Assembly (NCBI GenBank): GCA_030446685.1
Contig: JAUJMV010000008.1
Location: 132,071-183,035 of the forward strand
Direction of reading: 5' to 3'
Source of the DNA: Thermomicrobiales bacterium
GTDB taxonomy: Bacteria > Chloroflexota > Chloroflexia > Thermomicrobiales > CADCWN01
DNA: 50,965 nt
A model generated the notes under the pieces. It was not told where the DNA came from, made no database searches, and saw only the letters and a program-made list of their open reading frames with translations. The position numbers and the translations under genes were made by a program. Position 1 is the first letter of the stretch. Each line of letters begins with the position of its first letter. Of this stretch, positions 35,713 through 44,740 are shown in pieces.

Positions 35713-36582
35713 CTACGCAGGCGGCACGACGCCGACTGCCAGGATGTTGCCCTCGCTGGTGTAGAAGTCGGGATCGTCGAGGAACTGCTCGACCGCCGCC
35801 GGGTCGCGCAGGCGTGCCCAGAGCGCCGCGTCGGCCGCGGGCAGGTCGAGGTCGGCGGCGTGGGCGGCGGCGAAGATCAGCGTGTTGCGGAGGTGGTGCC
35901 GGGTGACCGGGTCCAAGGGCGCGGCCCGCTCGATCAGGGTCGCCCGGCCCCGGACCCCGCCGAATCCCGCCCGGCGAAGCCAGGAAGGGAGTGCGGCGGC
36001 GCGCAGGCAGCCGCGCCACTGCGCCTCCCCCGCCGCCGCCCAGCCGACGACCGCGCGCAGCACGAGGCCGGGTGGCCCGGGGAGGATGCGCGTCAGCGTC
36101 CCGTCAGCCTCCTTGAGCGCCACGAGGCTGCCGGGGCGCACCACCCGCCGGAACTCGGCCAGTGCGGTCGCCAGCTCCGCGTCGGTCAGGTACTGCGAGG
36201 TATTGGCGAACCAGACCGCGTCGAAGGAGGCGTCGGGATAGGGCAGGCCGAGCACCGTGCCGACGGCGACCTCGAGCGGGCAGGGCAGCGCCCAGGCTGG
36301 CGCGCGGCGCTCTACCAGCGCCGCGCTGTCGGGCGCGAGGTCGAGGGCCGCCAGAGCCCCGAGCGGCCCGACCAGCTCGGCCAGCCAGGGGAGGAAGGAG
36401 CCGCTGCCGCAGGCGGCGTCGAGTACCCGCCAGCCGGGCCGGATGCCCACCGCGCGTAGCTGCGCCGCATACTCCGGGCGCGCCATCTCGAAATGCGAAT
36501 CGAGCCGATCGCCCCCGGTCAACGCCCGTCCAGTCGAGGAGGCGTGGGCATCCGGGGGACCTCGCCGGGTCGGGTCGGCCAT
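35713..36582 (-). CDS. Class I SAM-dependent methyltransferase
   Basis: A cytosolic methyltransferase of 289 residues. GWRVLDAACGSGSFLPWLAE is motif I. LAALDLAPDSAALVERR is motif II with the acidic ribose-binding residue, and LPYPDASFDAVWFANTSQYL is the motif IV region. RRVVRPGSLVALKEADGT follows as motif VI. ATG 36582 with GGAGTGAGGGCG before it is preferred to a Met 63 bases upstream. It shares only motif-level similarity with the neighbouring methyltransferase at 36685-37488. Both are transcribed after a LuxR-type ATPase regulator and may be under its control. Substrate unknown; small molecule or quinone are both possible. The gap 35455-35712 holds no recognised gene. Confidence 0.75.
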   Translation of the reverse strand: MADPTRRGPPDAHASSTGRALTGGDRLDSHFEMARPEYAAQLRAVGIRPGWRVLDAACGSGSFLPWLAELVGPLGALAALDLAPDSAALVERRAPAWALPCPLEVAVGTVLGLPYPDASFDAVWFANTSQYLTDAELATALAEFRRVVRPGSLVALKEADGTLTRILPGPPGLVLRAVVGWAAAGEAQWRGCLRAAALPSWLRRAGFGGVRGRATLIERAAPLDPVTRHHLRNTLIFAAAHAADLDLPAADAALWARLRDPAAVEQFLDDPDFYTSEGNILAVGVVPPA

Positions 36583-36684
36583 CGCCCTCACTCCTTCGCG
36601 CGTGCGAATGCCCTCGCCGCGGCCCGCCTGACACCACTGGGCCATGCGCCAGGCGGGGGCGCTGTCGCCGTGCCGCCCCGCTGG

Positions 36685-37488
36685 TCACCGGCGTGCGACG
36701 GCGATGTGGGTCTGCATGGGGCAGCGGAGCGCGGTGCCATCCAGGTACGGCCGGACCTGTGGCACCAGTTCCTCCTCGATGCCGCGGGCCGTCGCCGCCA
36801 CTTCCTCCAGGGGGAGTGTGGCGAGGGCGGGTACGACCGCCGCCACGGCCTGCACCGTGCGGCGCACGAACTCGCCGAGGTCGGGGTAGCGGATGGTCAG
36901 CGCGACCGCGGTGACCTCCACCGCCGTGAAGCCCGCCCCCGCCAGGAGCCCCCGCACCTCGCCGGCGTCGGTCAGCGAGAAGGGGACAGCGGCCGGCGCC
37001 AAGCCCAGGCGCCGCGCGGCGACGCGGTTGTAGGCGGCGACGACCGGGCTCCGGTCGAGCGAGGCCCAGGTGCTGACGAGGGTCCGTCCGCCGGGGGCGA
37101 GGACCCGGTGGAGTTCGCGCAGGGCGGCGGGCTTGTCGGGAAAGTACTGGAGGCCCTGCTGGCAGAGAGCCAGGTCGAACGCGCCGGCCGCGTAGGGCAG
37201 CGCCGCCGCGTCCCCCTGGTCCCACGTCGCGGCGATCCCCTCCGCCTCAGCCCGCCCCCGCGCAACCGCCAGCATGGCTGGGCTCACGTCGAGGCCGGTG
37301 ACGCTCCCGTTCGGGACGATGTGCGCGGCGATAATGCGGGCGACGATGCCGGTGCCGCAGGCGAGGTCCAGCACTCGCTCCCCCGGCCGGGGGGCAGCGC
37401 GCTCGACGAGATCCTCCGTGAAGGGGCGGAACTGATAGCGAACCGCGAAGTCCTCGTACACCTCGGCCGGGTTTGCCTGCTGGCTCAT
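36685..37488 (-). CDS. Class I SAM-dependent methyltransferase (UbiE-like)
   Basis: A 267-residue methyltransferase. The N-terminus PAEVYEDFAVRYQFRPFTED resembles ubiquinone/menaquinone methylases. Motif I is GERVLDLACGTGIVARIIA, motif II SVTGLDVSPAMLAVARGRAE, followed by GDAAALPYAAGAFDLALCQQ then GLQYFPD, and RVLAPGGRTLVSTW. The C-terminal 90 residues (VPFSLTDAGEVRGLLAGAGF) belong to the substrate lid. ATG 37488 follows GAGGAGGGAGCG. It lies about 100 bp upstream of the second methyltransferase in the same direction. A small-molecule target is likely. Confidence 0.75.
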   Translation of the reverse strand: MSQQANPAEVYEDFAVRYQFRPFTEDLVERAAPRPGERVLDLACGTGIVARIIAAHIVPNGSVTGLDVSPAMLAVARGRAEAEGIAATWDQGDAAALPYAAGAFDLALCQQGLQYFPDKPAALRELHRVLAPGGRTLVSTWASLDRSPVVAAYNRVAARRLGLAPAAVPFSLTDAGEVRGLLAGAGFTAVEVTAVALTIRYPDLGEFVRRTVQAVAAVVPALATLPLEEVAATARGIEEELVPQVRPYLDGTALRCPMQTHIAVARR

Positions 37489-37688
37489 CGCTCCCTCCTC
37501 GCACCCGAATCGTCCCCAACCGGGACGGACGCCCCCGTCCCAGGCTCGACCCATGGCCGGGCATCGCGAACTGCTCTGGCCGGAATCGAGCGTAGCACCG
37601 GGCCGGGCGCCGCCGCATCTCCCGGATGGGGTATTTCTCTCGGGCGGGGGGGGTATTTTTCGGCGCGACTGGGTGGGGTACCGCGGGC

Positions 37689-40600
37689 TCAGGCGCGGGG
37701 CGTGGTGGGGGCGGGTTCCAGGAGTCCCTGCCGGGCCGCCCAGGCGGCGATCTGGGCGCGGGAGGCGAAGCCGAGCTTGCCGAGGATGTGCTTGACGTGG
37801 ACCGTCGCCGTGTCCTCGGCGATCGACAGCTCGTCGGCGATCTGGCGGTTGGTCAGCCCGCCGGCCACCAACGCCGCGACCTGCCGCTCGCGCGCGGTCA
37901 GCCCGCCGAATGCCCGCTTCGCCGCCTGTCGAGGCGACGTGGGACGCTCCGGGGGCAGGAGCGCGAGGGCCGCCTCGCGGAACCGGCTGCGGAGCGTCCC
38001 GGTCGGGATCGTGTCGGCGAGTTCGGCGATCAGGGCGCGCGCCGCCTCGCCCGCGCGCGCGCCCTCGTCATCACTCCGCCGTGCGTGGTGGAGGGCGGCC
38101 TGCGCCGTGAGGATACGCCAGAGGAGCGGCCGGGCGCCCCGCGCGCGAGCGGCAGCATCGGCCGCGTCGAGGGCCGCGGCGGCCTCGTCAGGCCGTCCTA
38201 GTGCCGCCAGGGCCTGGCCGCGGATCTTCAGCGGTGCGGGGGCGGCGCGCACGCTCGCCCCCGGCGGCACGGTCGCGACCAGCACGTCCGCGATCCGCAA
38301 GGCCAGCGCGGGGTCGCCCTCATCGAGGGCGAGCTCGGCGCGCGCAAACCAGCAGACGCGGTGGGAGAGTGTCGCGCCGGGCGGCTCGCCATCGAGCATC
38401 GCGGCGAGGAGGTCGGCGGCGCGCGCGAGGTCGCCCGCCGCCCGGCACGCCCGCGCGAGGGCCGCCGCCGTGGCGCGGATCCAGTGCGGTGAGCCACTGC
38501 CCAGCGCAACGGCGTGGGCTTGCTCGAGGCGCTGCTGCGCCTCGGCCGGCGCGAGCAGGTCGAGGGCGATGATCCCAAGCGTCCAGCGGGCGTGGTTCGC
38601 CCACTGCAGGTGCCCGATCTCCTCGGCGATCGCGAGGCCGCCGCGCGCCGCCGCCAGGGCGTGACCGTAGTTGCCCTGCCCGGCCAGGCAGAGCGCCAGG
38701 CAGCCGAGCGCGAAGGCCTCCCCAGACCACCAGCCGATCGCCCGTGCCAGGCGCACCGCCTCCTCGCCCTGGCGCACCAGCACCGCCGGGTCCACCTCCG
38801 GCAGCGCCGTGCAGGCGCTGAGCGGGTTGCCGCAATCCGCCAGCGCCGCCAGGCTGGAGGCCAGCCCGCGCCGGTCGTCGAGTTCGCGGAAGAGGGCCAC
38901 GGCCTCCTCGTAATGGGCGGTGCCGCGCACGAAGTCGCCGCCGAGCACGGCCGCCATCCCGAGGAGGTCCAGGGTGTGGGCGAGGCCGGGGCGGTCGCCC
39001 AGCCCCCGGAAGAGGACCAGCGCCTCCTCGTGGTGGCGCATTGCCTCGGCGGCGTGGCCGGCGTTGGCGTACCAGTTGCCCAGCCGGTTGAGGCTCTGCG
39101 CGAGATCGCCCGCCTCGTCGAGTCCGCGCGCCAGCCCCAGCGCCTCCCGGTAGTACTCGCCCGCGCGCGCGTGGTCGCGCCCCGCCCACAGCGCCCCCAG
39201 GTCAAGGGTCGCGCGCCAGGCCGCCCGGCGGTCGCCCGCGGCCCGCGCAAGCGCCAGCGCGGCCTCGTGGTCAGCCCGCGCGGCGTCGAAGTCACCCAGC
39301 GTCTCGCGGGCCAGCCCGCGTGCCCGGTGCAGGGCGGGTTCCGGCAGCACCGCTAGCTGCCGGGCGGCGTCGAGGCCGCGCGTGAAGTGCTCGGCGGCGG
39401 CGCGGGGGGCGTGGAGCGACAGGGCCTGCTCGCCCGCGCGGCGCCCGTACTCCAGCGATTCCGCCCACGCGCCGGCCGCGTGGGCGTGGTAGGACAGGTC
39501 GGCGAGGTGGGCGTCGGGGGCGGGCGCAGCCAGACGTCCCAGCGCCGCCGCGACCCGCCGGTGCAGCGCGCGGCGCTCGCGGGCCAGCAATGCGTCGTAG
39601 ACCGCCTGGCGGGTGAGCGCGTGCCGGAAGGCGAACCGCTCGGCCGATTCCTCCACGACGAGTCCGGCGACCAGCAGCTCCTTGATGCGCCGCAGCAGGG
39701 TCGACTCGTCGCAGCCCTCGACCTCCCGCAGCAGGGCGAAGTCGAAGCGCCGGCCGGCGACCGCCGCAAGCGCGAGGGTCCGGCGCGTGGGCGCGCTCAA
39801 CTGCGCGGCGCGGCCCCTGACCGCCTCCCGCACGCTGCGCGGGATGGGGAACCCGTCGACGGGGCGGCGGTCGCGCAGGGTATCGGCGTCGGCCAGAGCG
39901 CCGGAGGCCAGGAGGATCGCAGGATTTCCTCGGTGAAGAAGGGATTGCCCTCCGCGATTCCATAGATGGCCTCCAGGAAGTCGGCCCGCACCGGCCGGCC
40001 CAGATCGAAGATGGCGCGCAGCATCACCGCGGTGTCGTCGCGGGAGAGCGGCCCGAGGCGCACCTCGGCCGCCAGCCGCTCGCGGTCGAGCGCCGCGAGC
40101 GCGCGCCGCAGCCCCGGCCCCGCCTCGTCGTCGCGGTAGGTGAGCAGCAGGAGGACCGGGCGGGCGGCGAGCCGGCGCGCCAGGTGCAAGAGGAAGTCGA
40201 GGCTGGTCTCGTCGGCCCAGTGGATATCCTCGACCGCCAGGAGGAGCGGCCACCCGTCGCCCTGGCGCACGAGGAAGTGCGCGAGCCCGTCGAAGAGCCG
40301 TCGCCGCTCCTGTTCCGGGTCGCCCGCGGGAACGGGCGCGTGATCCGGCGGGCTGGCGGCGAGCTCGGGGAGCAGCCGGGCCAAGTGCGGCGCGGCGACC
40401 CCGAGCTGGTCCGCGCCGCCCCGGCGGCCAGGGCGGCGCGCAGCAGGTCGAGGAGCGGCGCGAACGGCAACGCGCGGTCGGACTCGAAGCAGGCCCCCCG
40501 CAAAGTGCGGAAGCCGCGTTCGGCGGCCCGGCGCGCGCCCTCTGCGGCGAGGCGCGACTTGCCGACCCCCGCCTCCCCCGACACGAGGAGCGTCCGGCCC

Positions 40601-40710
40601 TCGCCGCGACCGCGCGCGCGCGAGCAGATCGGCGAGGCGTCGAGCGCGGGCTGCCGACCGACGAGGATGGGGCAGATTAGCGGCTCCGAGAGGGGACCGA
40701 CCACGGCCAC
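37689..40710 (-). CDS. LuxR-family transcriptional regulator with AAA/NACHT-like ATPase (frameshifted)
   Basis: A large regulator of about 1000 residues, similar in plan to MalT/LAL regulators. The N-terminus has LLVSGEAGVGKSRLAAEGAR (Walker A), LLLAVEDIHWADETSLDFLL (Walker B) and GIAEGNPFFTEEILR. A TPR-rich middle follows (residues about 350-850, for example GDLAQSLNRLGNWYANAGHA). The C-terminal HTH is GGLTARERQVAALVAGGLTN, then RQIADELSIAEDTATVHVKH. The first 150 residues are spread over several frames: paired shifts near 40640, one near 40415 and one near 39935. The remaining 750 residues are in one clean frame. Ligand unknown. Its location upstream of two methyltransferases suggests local control. 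Confidence 0.8.
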
Positions 40711-40975
40711 CCCGCTATTGTCATGTGCATTCCCATGCCGTCGCTCGCCCCCGACGGATGCCGGTCAATCGCCCGCTGCTGTCGAGAAGAGGGGCAATTG
40801 GGTGACGGCGGGCGGCGCGAGCGGCCCTCGCGCCGCATATGCCCCAGCAGGAGGAGTTTCAATCACTCCTCGTCGCTCGTCTCCCGAGAGGCGGCTGGTT
40901 GGGCCACCTGGCGGTCGAGGGCCGCGCGGCCACCCCGGTCTCGGCCACCCAGTGGCACGACTCGTCCGGTCGGGA

Positions 40976-40981
40976 TAGTAT
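40976..40981 (+). promoter_or_regulatory. Possible -10 box for the RNA-methylase-like gene
   Basis: TAGTAT, about 47 bp before ATG 41028, in the divergent gap with the LuxR-type gene. The surrounding GGGATAGTATCTTACG also has a -10-like GATACT on the other strand, so direction is uncertain. Confidence 0.3.
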
Positions 40982-41027
40982 CTTACGCGGTAGCAGTGGC
41001 GGGAGCAACGTACCAAGGCCAAGATCC

Positions 41028-41978
41028 ATGTGCGTCAAATCACTCGTGGCGAGGAGTGCCCTCCTAATCTGCCATCTGCACCCTGCCCGGCGCAAGGCGC
41101 GCGCGGTCGCGGCCGCCGAGGCGCTGGGGCTGCTGCACGACCTCGGGGCGAGCGCGCCGGCCGGCGGCCCGCTCGCCGAGCGCGGCGGGCTCTTCTGGGT
41201 CGCGCTGCCGGGCGACGCTGGCAGCCGAGCCGCCCGCCTGCCGCGGCTCGGCTACACCGCAGCGGTCGATCTGCTCGAACCGGCCCCGTCGCGCCCGCCG
41301 CCCGCCCGCGGCCGCCGGGCCGCCGCCGACCCCGGCTCGGTGCGCTGGCGCGGCCAGCCCTACCGGCTGGTCCGCCTCTGGGCGGAGGACGCCGCCGCGC
41401 TCCGCGAGCGCGCCCCCGACCGGCGGGTCTTCGCCCTGGAGACGGCCGGCGGACAGGTGCGCCAGGTGCGCGGCTATCGCGGCGACGGCGGGCCGCTCGG
41501 CCGGCGGGGGCTGCCGATCGGCGACGCGCGGCTGCTGGTCAACCTGACCGCCAGCGCCCCCGCCGGGCCGTTCCTCGACCCCTTCGCCGGGATCGGCGGG
41601 ATCGTCCTGGAGGCGCTGGCGAGCGGGCGCCGCGTCCTCTGCTGCGATGTCGATCCCGCCCTGCGCCACGGCCTCGCCGCGACCGGCGCCCGGCACTGCG
41701 TCGCCGACGCCCGCCGCCTCCCCTTCGGCGCCGGCACGATCGCCGCGATCGCCACCGAGCCGCCCTACGACCGCGCGGCGGAGGGGGCGGTGCTCGGGGC
41801 GCTGGCGGACCTGGCGCGGGTCCTGGCCGCGGGCGGCCGCCTGGCGATCCTCTGCGCCGCCTGGCAGGCGGCCGGGCTACGCCGCGCCGCCCTCGACCTC
41901 GGCCTGGCGCCCTCGCTCGACGCGCCGCTCGACCGCAAGGGCACGGAGGTCGTAGTCCTCGCCTGGCAGCGCGTATAA
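41028..41978 (+). CDS. Putative RNA methylase (TRM11/UPF0020-like)
   Basis: A 316-residue protein whose C-terminal half is a Rossmann methyltransferase. LDPFAGIGGIVLEALASGRR is the SAM-binding DPFxGxG motif, CCDVDPALRHGLAATGARHC motif II, and ATEPPYDRAAEG replaces the usual [D/N]PPY catalytic loop. The N-terminal half lacks an obvious THUMP signature but is Arg-rich and may bind RNA. Similar proteins modify guanosine N2 in tRNA. ATG 41028 gives MCVKSLVARSALLICHLHP; the ribosome site is weak. Its final codons hold a consensus TATAAT that is probably the hisH promoter. The EPPY substitution deserves a check, since the first residue is catalytic in amino-methylases. Confidence 0.65.
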   Translation: MCVKSLVARSALLICHLHPARRKARAVAAAEALGLLHDLGASAPAGGPLAERGGLFWVALPGDAGSRAARLPRLGYTAAVDLLEPAPSRPPPARGRRAAADPGSVRWRGQPYRLVRLWAEDAAALRERAPDRRVFALETAGGQVRQVRGYRGDGGPLGRRGLPIGDARLLVNLTASAPAGPFLDPFAGIGGIVLEALASGRRVLCCDVDPALRHGLAATGARHCVADARRLPFGAGTIAAIATEPPYDRAAEGAVLGALADLARVLAAGGRLAILCAAWQAAGLRRAALDLGLAPSLDAPLDRKGTEVVVLAWQRV

Positions 41979-41979
41979 T
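41974..41979 (+). promoter_or_regulatory. -10 box for hisH, overlapping the upstream stop codon
   Basis: A perfect TATAAT within GCGTATAATTACC overlaps the TAA (41976-41978) of the methylase gene and lies 53 bp before hisH. There is no strong -35 box. In this GC-rich DNA an exact consensus is notable. Confidence 0.5.
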
Positions 41980-42032
41980 TACCCCGGCACGCGGGACGTC
42001 GCAGTCAGACCGGAGGCAGGAGGGGCGGGCGC

Positions 42033-42692
42033 ATGGGCACGATCGCGGTCATCGATTACGGCGCGGGCAATCTCGGCAGCGTGGTCAACGCGCTCGATCA
42101 TCTTGGCGTCCCCCACGTCGTCACCGCCGACGCGGCGACGATCCTCGGCGCCGACGGCGTTATCTTCCCCGGCGTCGGCGCGACCGCCGACACGATGGCG
42201 AACCTGCGGTCGCGCGGCCTGGTCCCGGTCATCGCCGCCGCCGCCGCGAGCGGCCGGCCCTTCCTCGGCATCTGCGTCGGGCAGCAGGTCCTCTTCAGCA
42301 CCAGCGACGAGGGCGCGCGCCACGACTGCCTCGCGGTGCTCGAGGGCGAGGTGCGCCGCTTCCCGGACGACCTGATCGTGCCGCACATGGGCTGGAACGC
42401 CGTCTGGCGGCGCGGCGAGCACCCGCTCTTCGCCGGCATCCCCGACGGCGCCGAGTTCTACTTCGTCCACTCCTATTACGTCGCCCCGGCCGACGACGCG
42501 CTCGTCCTCGGCGAGACCCGCTACGGGCCGACCTTCGCGGCGGTGATCGCCCGCGGCCCGGTCGCGGCGACCCAGTTCCACCCGGAGAAGAGCGGGCGCT
42601 GGGGGCTGCGGCTCCTCCGCAACTTCGCCGGCATCGTCGAGCAGGCGGCCGCCGATCGGTCCGCCCCCGCCGCGATCGGGGCCGGCTCGTGA
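42033..42692 (+). CDS. hisH: Imidazole glycerol phosphate synthase, glutaminase subunit HisH
   Basis: Class I glutamine amidotransferase that feeds ammonia to HisF in step five of histidine synthesis. VIDYGAGNLGSVVNALDHLG is the family N-terminus. FPGVGATADTM forms the oxyanion region, FLGICVGQQVLFS carries the nucleophilic Cys, and ATQFHPEKSG the catalytic His and Glu. PHMGWNAVW is the HisF-contact segment. The protein is 219 residues, normal. ATG 42033 lies behind GGAGGCAGGAGGGGCGG. It overlaps hisA by four bases (GTGA). hisF lies 2 kb downstream, separated by hisA and a coiled-coil gene. Confidence 0.93.
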   Translation: MGTIAVIDYGAGNLGSVVNALDHLGVPHVVTADAATILGADGVIFPGVGATADTMANLRSRGLVPVIAAAAASGRPFLGICVGQQVLFSTSDEGARHDCLAVLEGEVRRFPDDLIVPHMGWNAVWRRGEHPLFAGIPDGAEFYFVHSYYVAPADDALVLGETRYGPTFAAVIARGPVAATQFHPEKSGRWGLRLLRNFAGIVEQAAADRSAPAAIGAGS

Positions 42693-43423
42693 TCGTCATC
42701 CCGGCGATCGATCTGCGCGGCGGGCGCTGCGTGCGCCTGGTGCAGGGCGACTTCGCGCGCGAGACCGTCTACGGCGACAACCCGGTCGCCATGGCCCGCC
42801 ACTGGGAGGCGTCCGGCGCGTCCTTGCTGCACGTCGTCGACCTCGACGGCGCGCGCGAGGGCCGCCCTGCCCAGGCGGCAACAGTCGCGGCGATCGCGGC
42901 GGCACTGACCATCCCGGTGGAGGCGAGCGGCGGGCTCCGCGCGCTCGACGACATCGCCGCGGCGCTCGACGCCGGGGTGGCGCGCGTCGTCCTCGGCACG
43001 ATCGCCCTGGAGGATCGCGCCCTCTTCCGGGCGGCGCTCGACCGCTGGGGGCCGGAGCGGATCGTCCTCGGGCTCGACGCGCGCGACGGGCTGGTCGCCA
43101 CGCGCGGCTGGCTGGAGACGACGGCGACCCGCGCGACTGATCTGGCGCGCGACTTCGCGGCGCTCGGCCTGCGGCGCGCGATCTACACCGACATTGCCCG
43201 CGACGGCACGCTCAGCCAGCCGAACTACACCGCGCTGCGCGAACTCGCCGCCGCCAGCGGCCTGGCGGTGATCGCCTCCGGCGGCATCGCCACGCGCGAG
43301 CACCTGGCCGCCCTGGCCGCCATCCCCGGCGTCGAGGGCGCGATCGTCGGGACCGCGCTCTACACCGGCGATCTGCTGCTCGGCCCGGACGAATGGGAAC
43401 GACGAGCGACGAACGACGAGTGA
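42689..43423 (+). CDS. hisA: ProFAR isomerase HisA
   Basis: A (beta/alpha)8 barrel isomerase that opens the ribose ring of ProFAR to PRFAR, step four of histidine synthesis. It starts GTG 42689 (VIVIPAIDLRGGRCVRLVQG), with the first catalytic Asp in AIDLRGG. LLHVVDLDGAREG and EASGGLR follow; YTDIARDGTLSQPN carries the second catalytic Asp and a phosphate loop, and VIASGGIATREHL the last phosphate site. Length is 244. Its final residues (RRATNDE) and TGA are encoded by CGACGAG-type heptads, so the natural C-terminus seems to have been overwritten or extended by repeat DNA. It is coupled to hisH. Confidence 0.93.
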   Translation: MIVIPAIDLRGGRCVRLVQGDFARETVYGDNPVAMARHWEASGASLLHVVDLDGAREGRPAQAATVAAIAAALTIPVEASGGLRALDDIAAALDAGVARVVLGTIALEDRALFRAALDRWGPERIVLGLDARDGLVATRGWLETTATRATDLARDFAALGLRRAIYTDIARDGTLSQPNYTALRELAAASGLAVIASGGIATREHLAALAAIPGVEGAIVGTALYTGDLLLGPDEWERRATNDE

Positions 43424-43508
43424 CGAGCGGACGGGGTGGCACAGTGAACCGTTCCTATCGGACGGGTGCGTCGCGATCTGTTCGTCGCTCGTCGCTCGTC
43501 GCTCGTAC
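43397..43508. repeat. Heptad inverted-repeat hairpin after hisA
   Basis: The left arm 43397-43430 (CGACGAG, CGACGAA, CGACGAG, TGACGAG) is complementary to the right arm 43479-43508 (CTCGTCG repeated three times). The hisA stop codon lies in the left arm. The right arm ends close to the ribosome site of the coiled-coil gene. Confidence 0.85.
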
Positions 43509-43520
43509 TTCGAGGTGATC

Positions 43521-44636
43521 GTGTCGAACTACCTGGACATCCGCGACGGCCTGCGCGACGACGAGCGGCGACGGCGCGACGAGGGGCGGCTGAGCGCGCT
43601 GCAAGAGCAGATCGAGGAACTGCGCCTGGCCTTGCAGGAGAGCAACAGCCGCCACGCCAAGGCCGAGGAGGGCCGCAAGGCGCTGGAGGCGGCGATCGCG
43701 CGGGTCGAGGCGCGGCTGGCCGCCGCGCGGGTCGAGGCGCAGGGCGCCACCGATGCGCTGCACCTCGACGCCACGCGGGTCAAGCAGACGATCGAGGAGT
43801 TGGACGCACGCATCGGCCAACTCACGACCCCGATCCCCACCCTGCAGGCGCAGGTGGTTGAGGTCGCCAACCAGGTGCGGACGAAGTTCCAGGAGTTGCA
43901 GCGCGACGAGCACCGCTTCGACGAACTGGGCGCGCGGATCGACCGCCTGCCGCCGCTGATCGACCGCGCCGCCGAGATCGCGCGCGGCGTCCGCGACCAG
44001 TTGGAGGCGGTCCGCGGCGAGATCCGGGAGGTCGAGGGCGCCGCGCAGCGGGTGGCGGACGTGGTCGGGATCGTCGAGCAGGACGCGCGGCGGCGGGTCG
44101 GCGACGTCTTCGCCAGGGTGGACGAGACGAACGCGCGCATCGACGCGCTGCGCGACGAACTGCCGCCGCTCGACGTGCAGATCGACCGCGTGCGCCACGA
44201 GCTGCACCAGGCGCTGCCGCGCTTCGACCAGCTCGCCGCCGCCGACGCGACCCTGCGGGAGGAGGTCGAGCGGGACGCCGCGCTCAACTTCGACCGGCAC
44301 ACCCAAGCGCTCGCCCGCTTCGACGAGGTCCGCGACACGATCGAGGAGCGCGTGCGGGTCGTCGAGCGCCTCAACGACACCCGCTTCGGCGCGACGATGA
44401 CGCGCTTCACCGAGCTGGAGGAGGCCGACCGGGCGCTGGCGGGGCGGATCACCCTGCTGGCGGTGCGGCTCGACGAGTTGCGCGAGCAGGACACCACGAT
44501 CCGGCTCGAGATGCAGCGGCTGGAAGAACTGCGCGTGCGCCTGCGCCTCGAACAGGCCCAGCAGGAGGCGGCGACCCTCACCGAGCGCCTCGCCCGGATG
44601 CGCGCCGACCTCGCCGCCCAGGACGACGATGAGTAG
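43521..44636 (+). CDS. Coiled-coil protein of unknown function between hisA and hisF
   Basis: I do not recognise a family. The 371 residues are almost wholly predicted helix with long heptad patterns: RRRDEGRLSALQEQIEELRL, KALEAAIARVEARLAAARVE, VRTKFQELQRDEHRFDELGA and ITLLAVRLDELREQDTTIRL. There is no signal peptide, membrane span or catalytic motif, and it is very rich in Arg, Glu, Leu and Ala. GTG 43521 with GAGG five bases ahead is chosen; the GTG six bases earlier is less well spaced. It lies in line with the his genes and is bounded on both sides by heptad hairpins. Its stop codon is the first unit of the downstream array. A structural or scaffold role is possible. Confidence 0.7.
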   Translation: MSNYLDIRDGLRDDERRRRDEGRLSALQEQIEELRLALQESNSRHAKAEEGRKALEAAIARVEARLAAARVEAQGATDALHLDATRVKQTIEELDARIGQLTTPIPTLQAQVVEVANQVRTKFQELQRDEHRFDELGARIDRLPPLIDRAAEIARGVRDQLEAVRGEIREVEGAAQRVADVVGIVEQDARRRVGDVFARVDETNARIDALRDELPPLDVQIDRVRHELHQALPRFDQLAAADATLREEVERDAALNFDRHTQALARFDEVRDTIEERVRVVERLNDTRFGATMTRFTELEEADRALAGRITLLAVRLDELREQDTTIRLEMQRLEELRVRLRLEQAQQEAATLTERLARMRADLAAQDDDE

Positions 44637-44726
44637 GGAGTCGGGGGAGTCGGGAGTAGAGAGAGTATGTCCGCGGTGGTGATTCACCACCGCGGAGCCT
44701 ACTCTCTACTCCCGACTCCCGACTCG
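44631..44726. repeat. Nested hairpin between the coiled-coil gene and hisF
   Basis: The outer arms 44631-44667 (GGGAGTC and GGGAGTA-type units) and 44698-44726 (TACTCTCTACTCCCGACTCC) pair. The loop itself is a near-perfect palindrome TCCGCGGTGGTG/CACCACCGCGGA (44670-44696). The whole 95 bp can form one long extended stem. The left arm includes the TAG stop at 44634-44636, and the right arm ends just before the hisF ribosome site. Confidence 0.85.
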
Positions 44727-44740
44727 CACGGAGGATGGCG

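Noticed and set aside
43397-43508. Short regularly repeated units resembling a CRISPR array
   Set aside because: Units are 7 bp, contiguous and without spacers, and occur as complementary arms. No cas genes are in the window.
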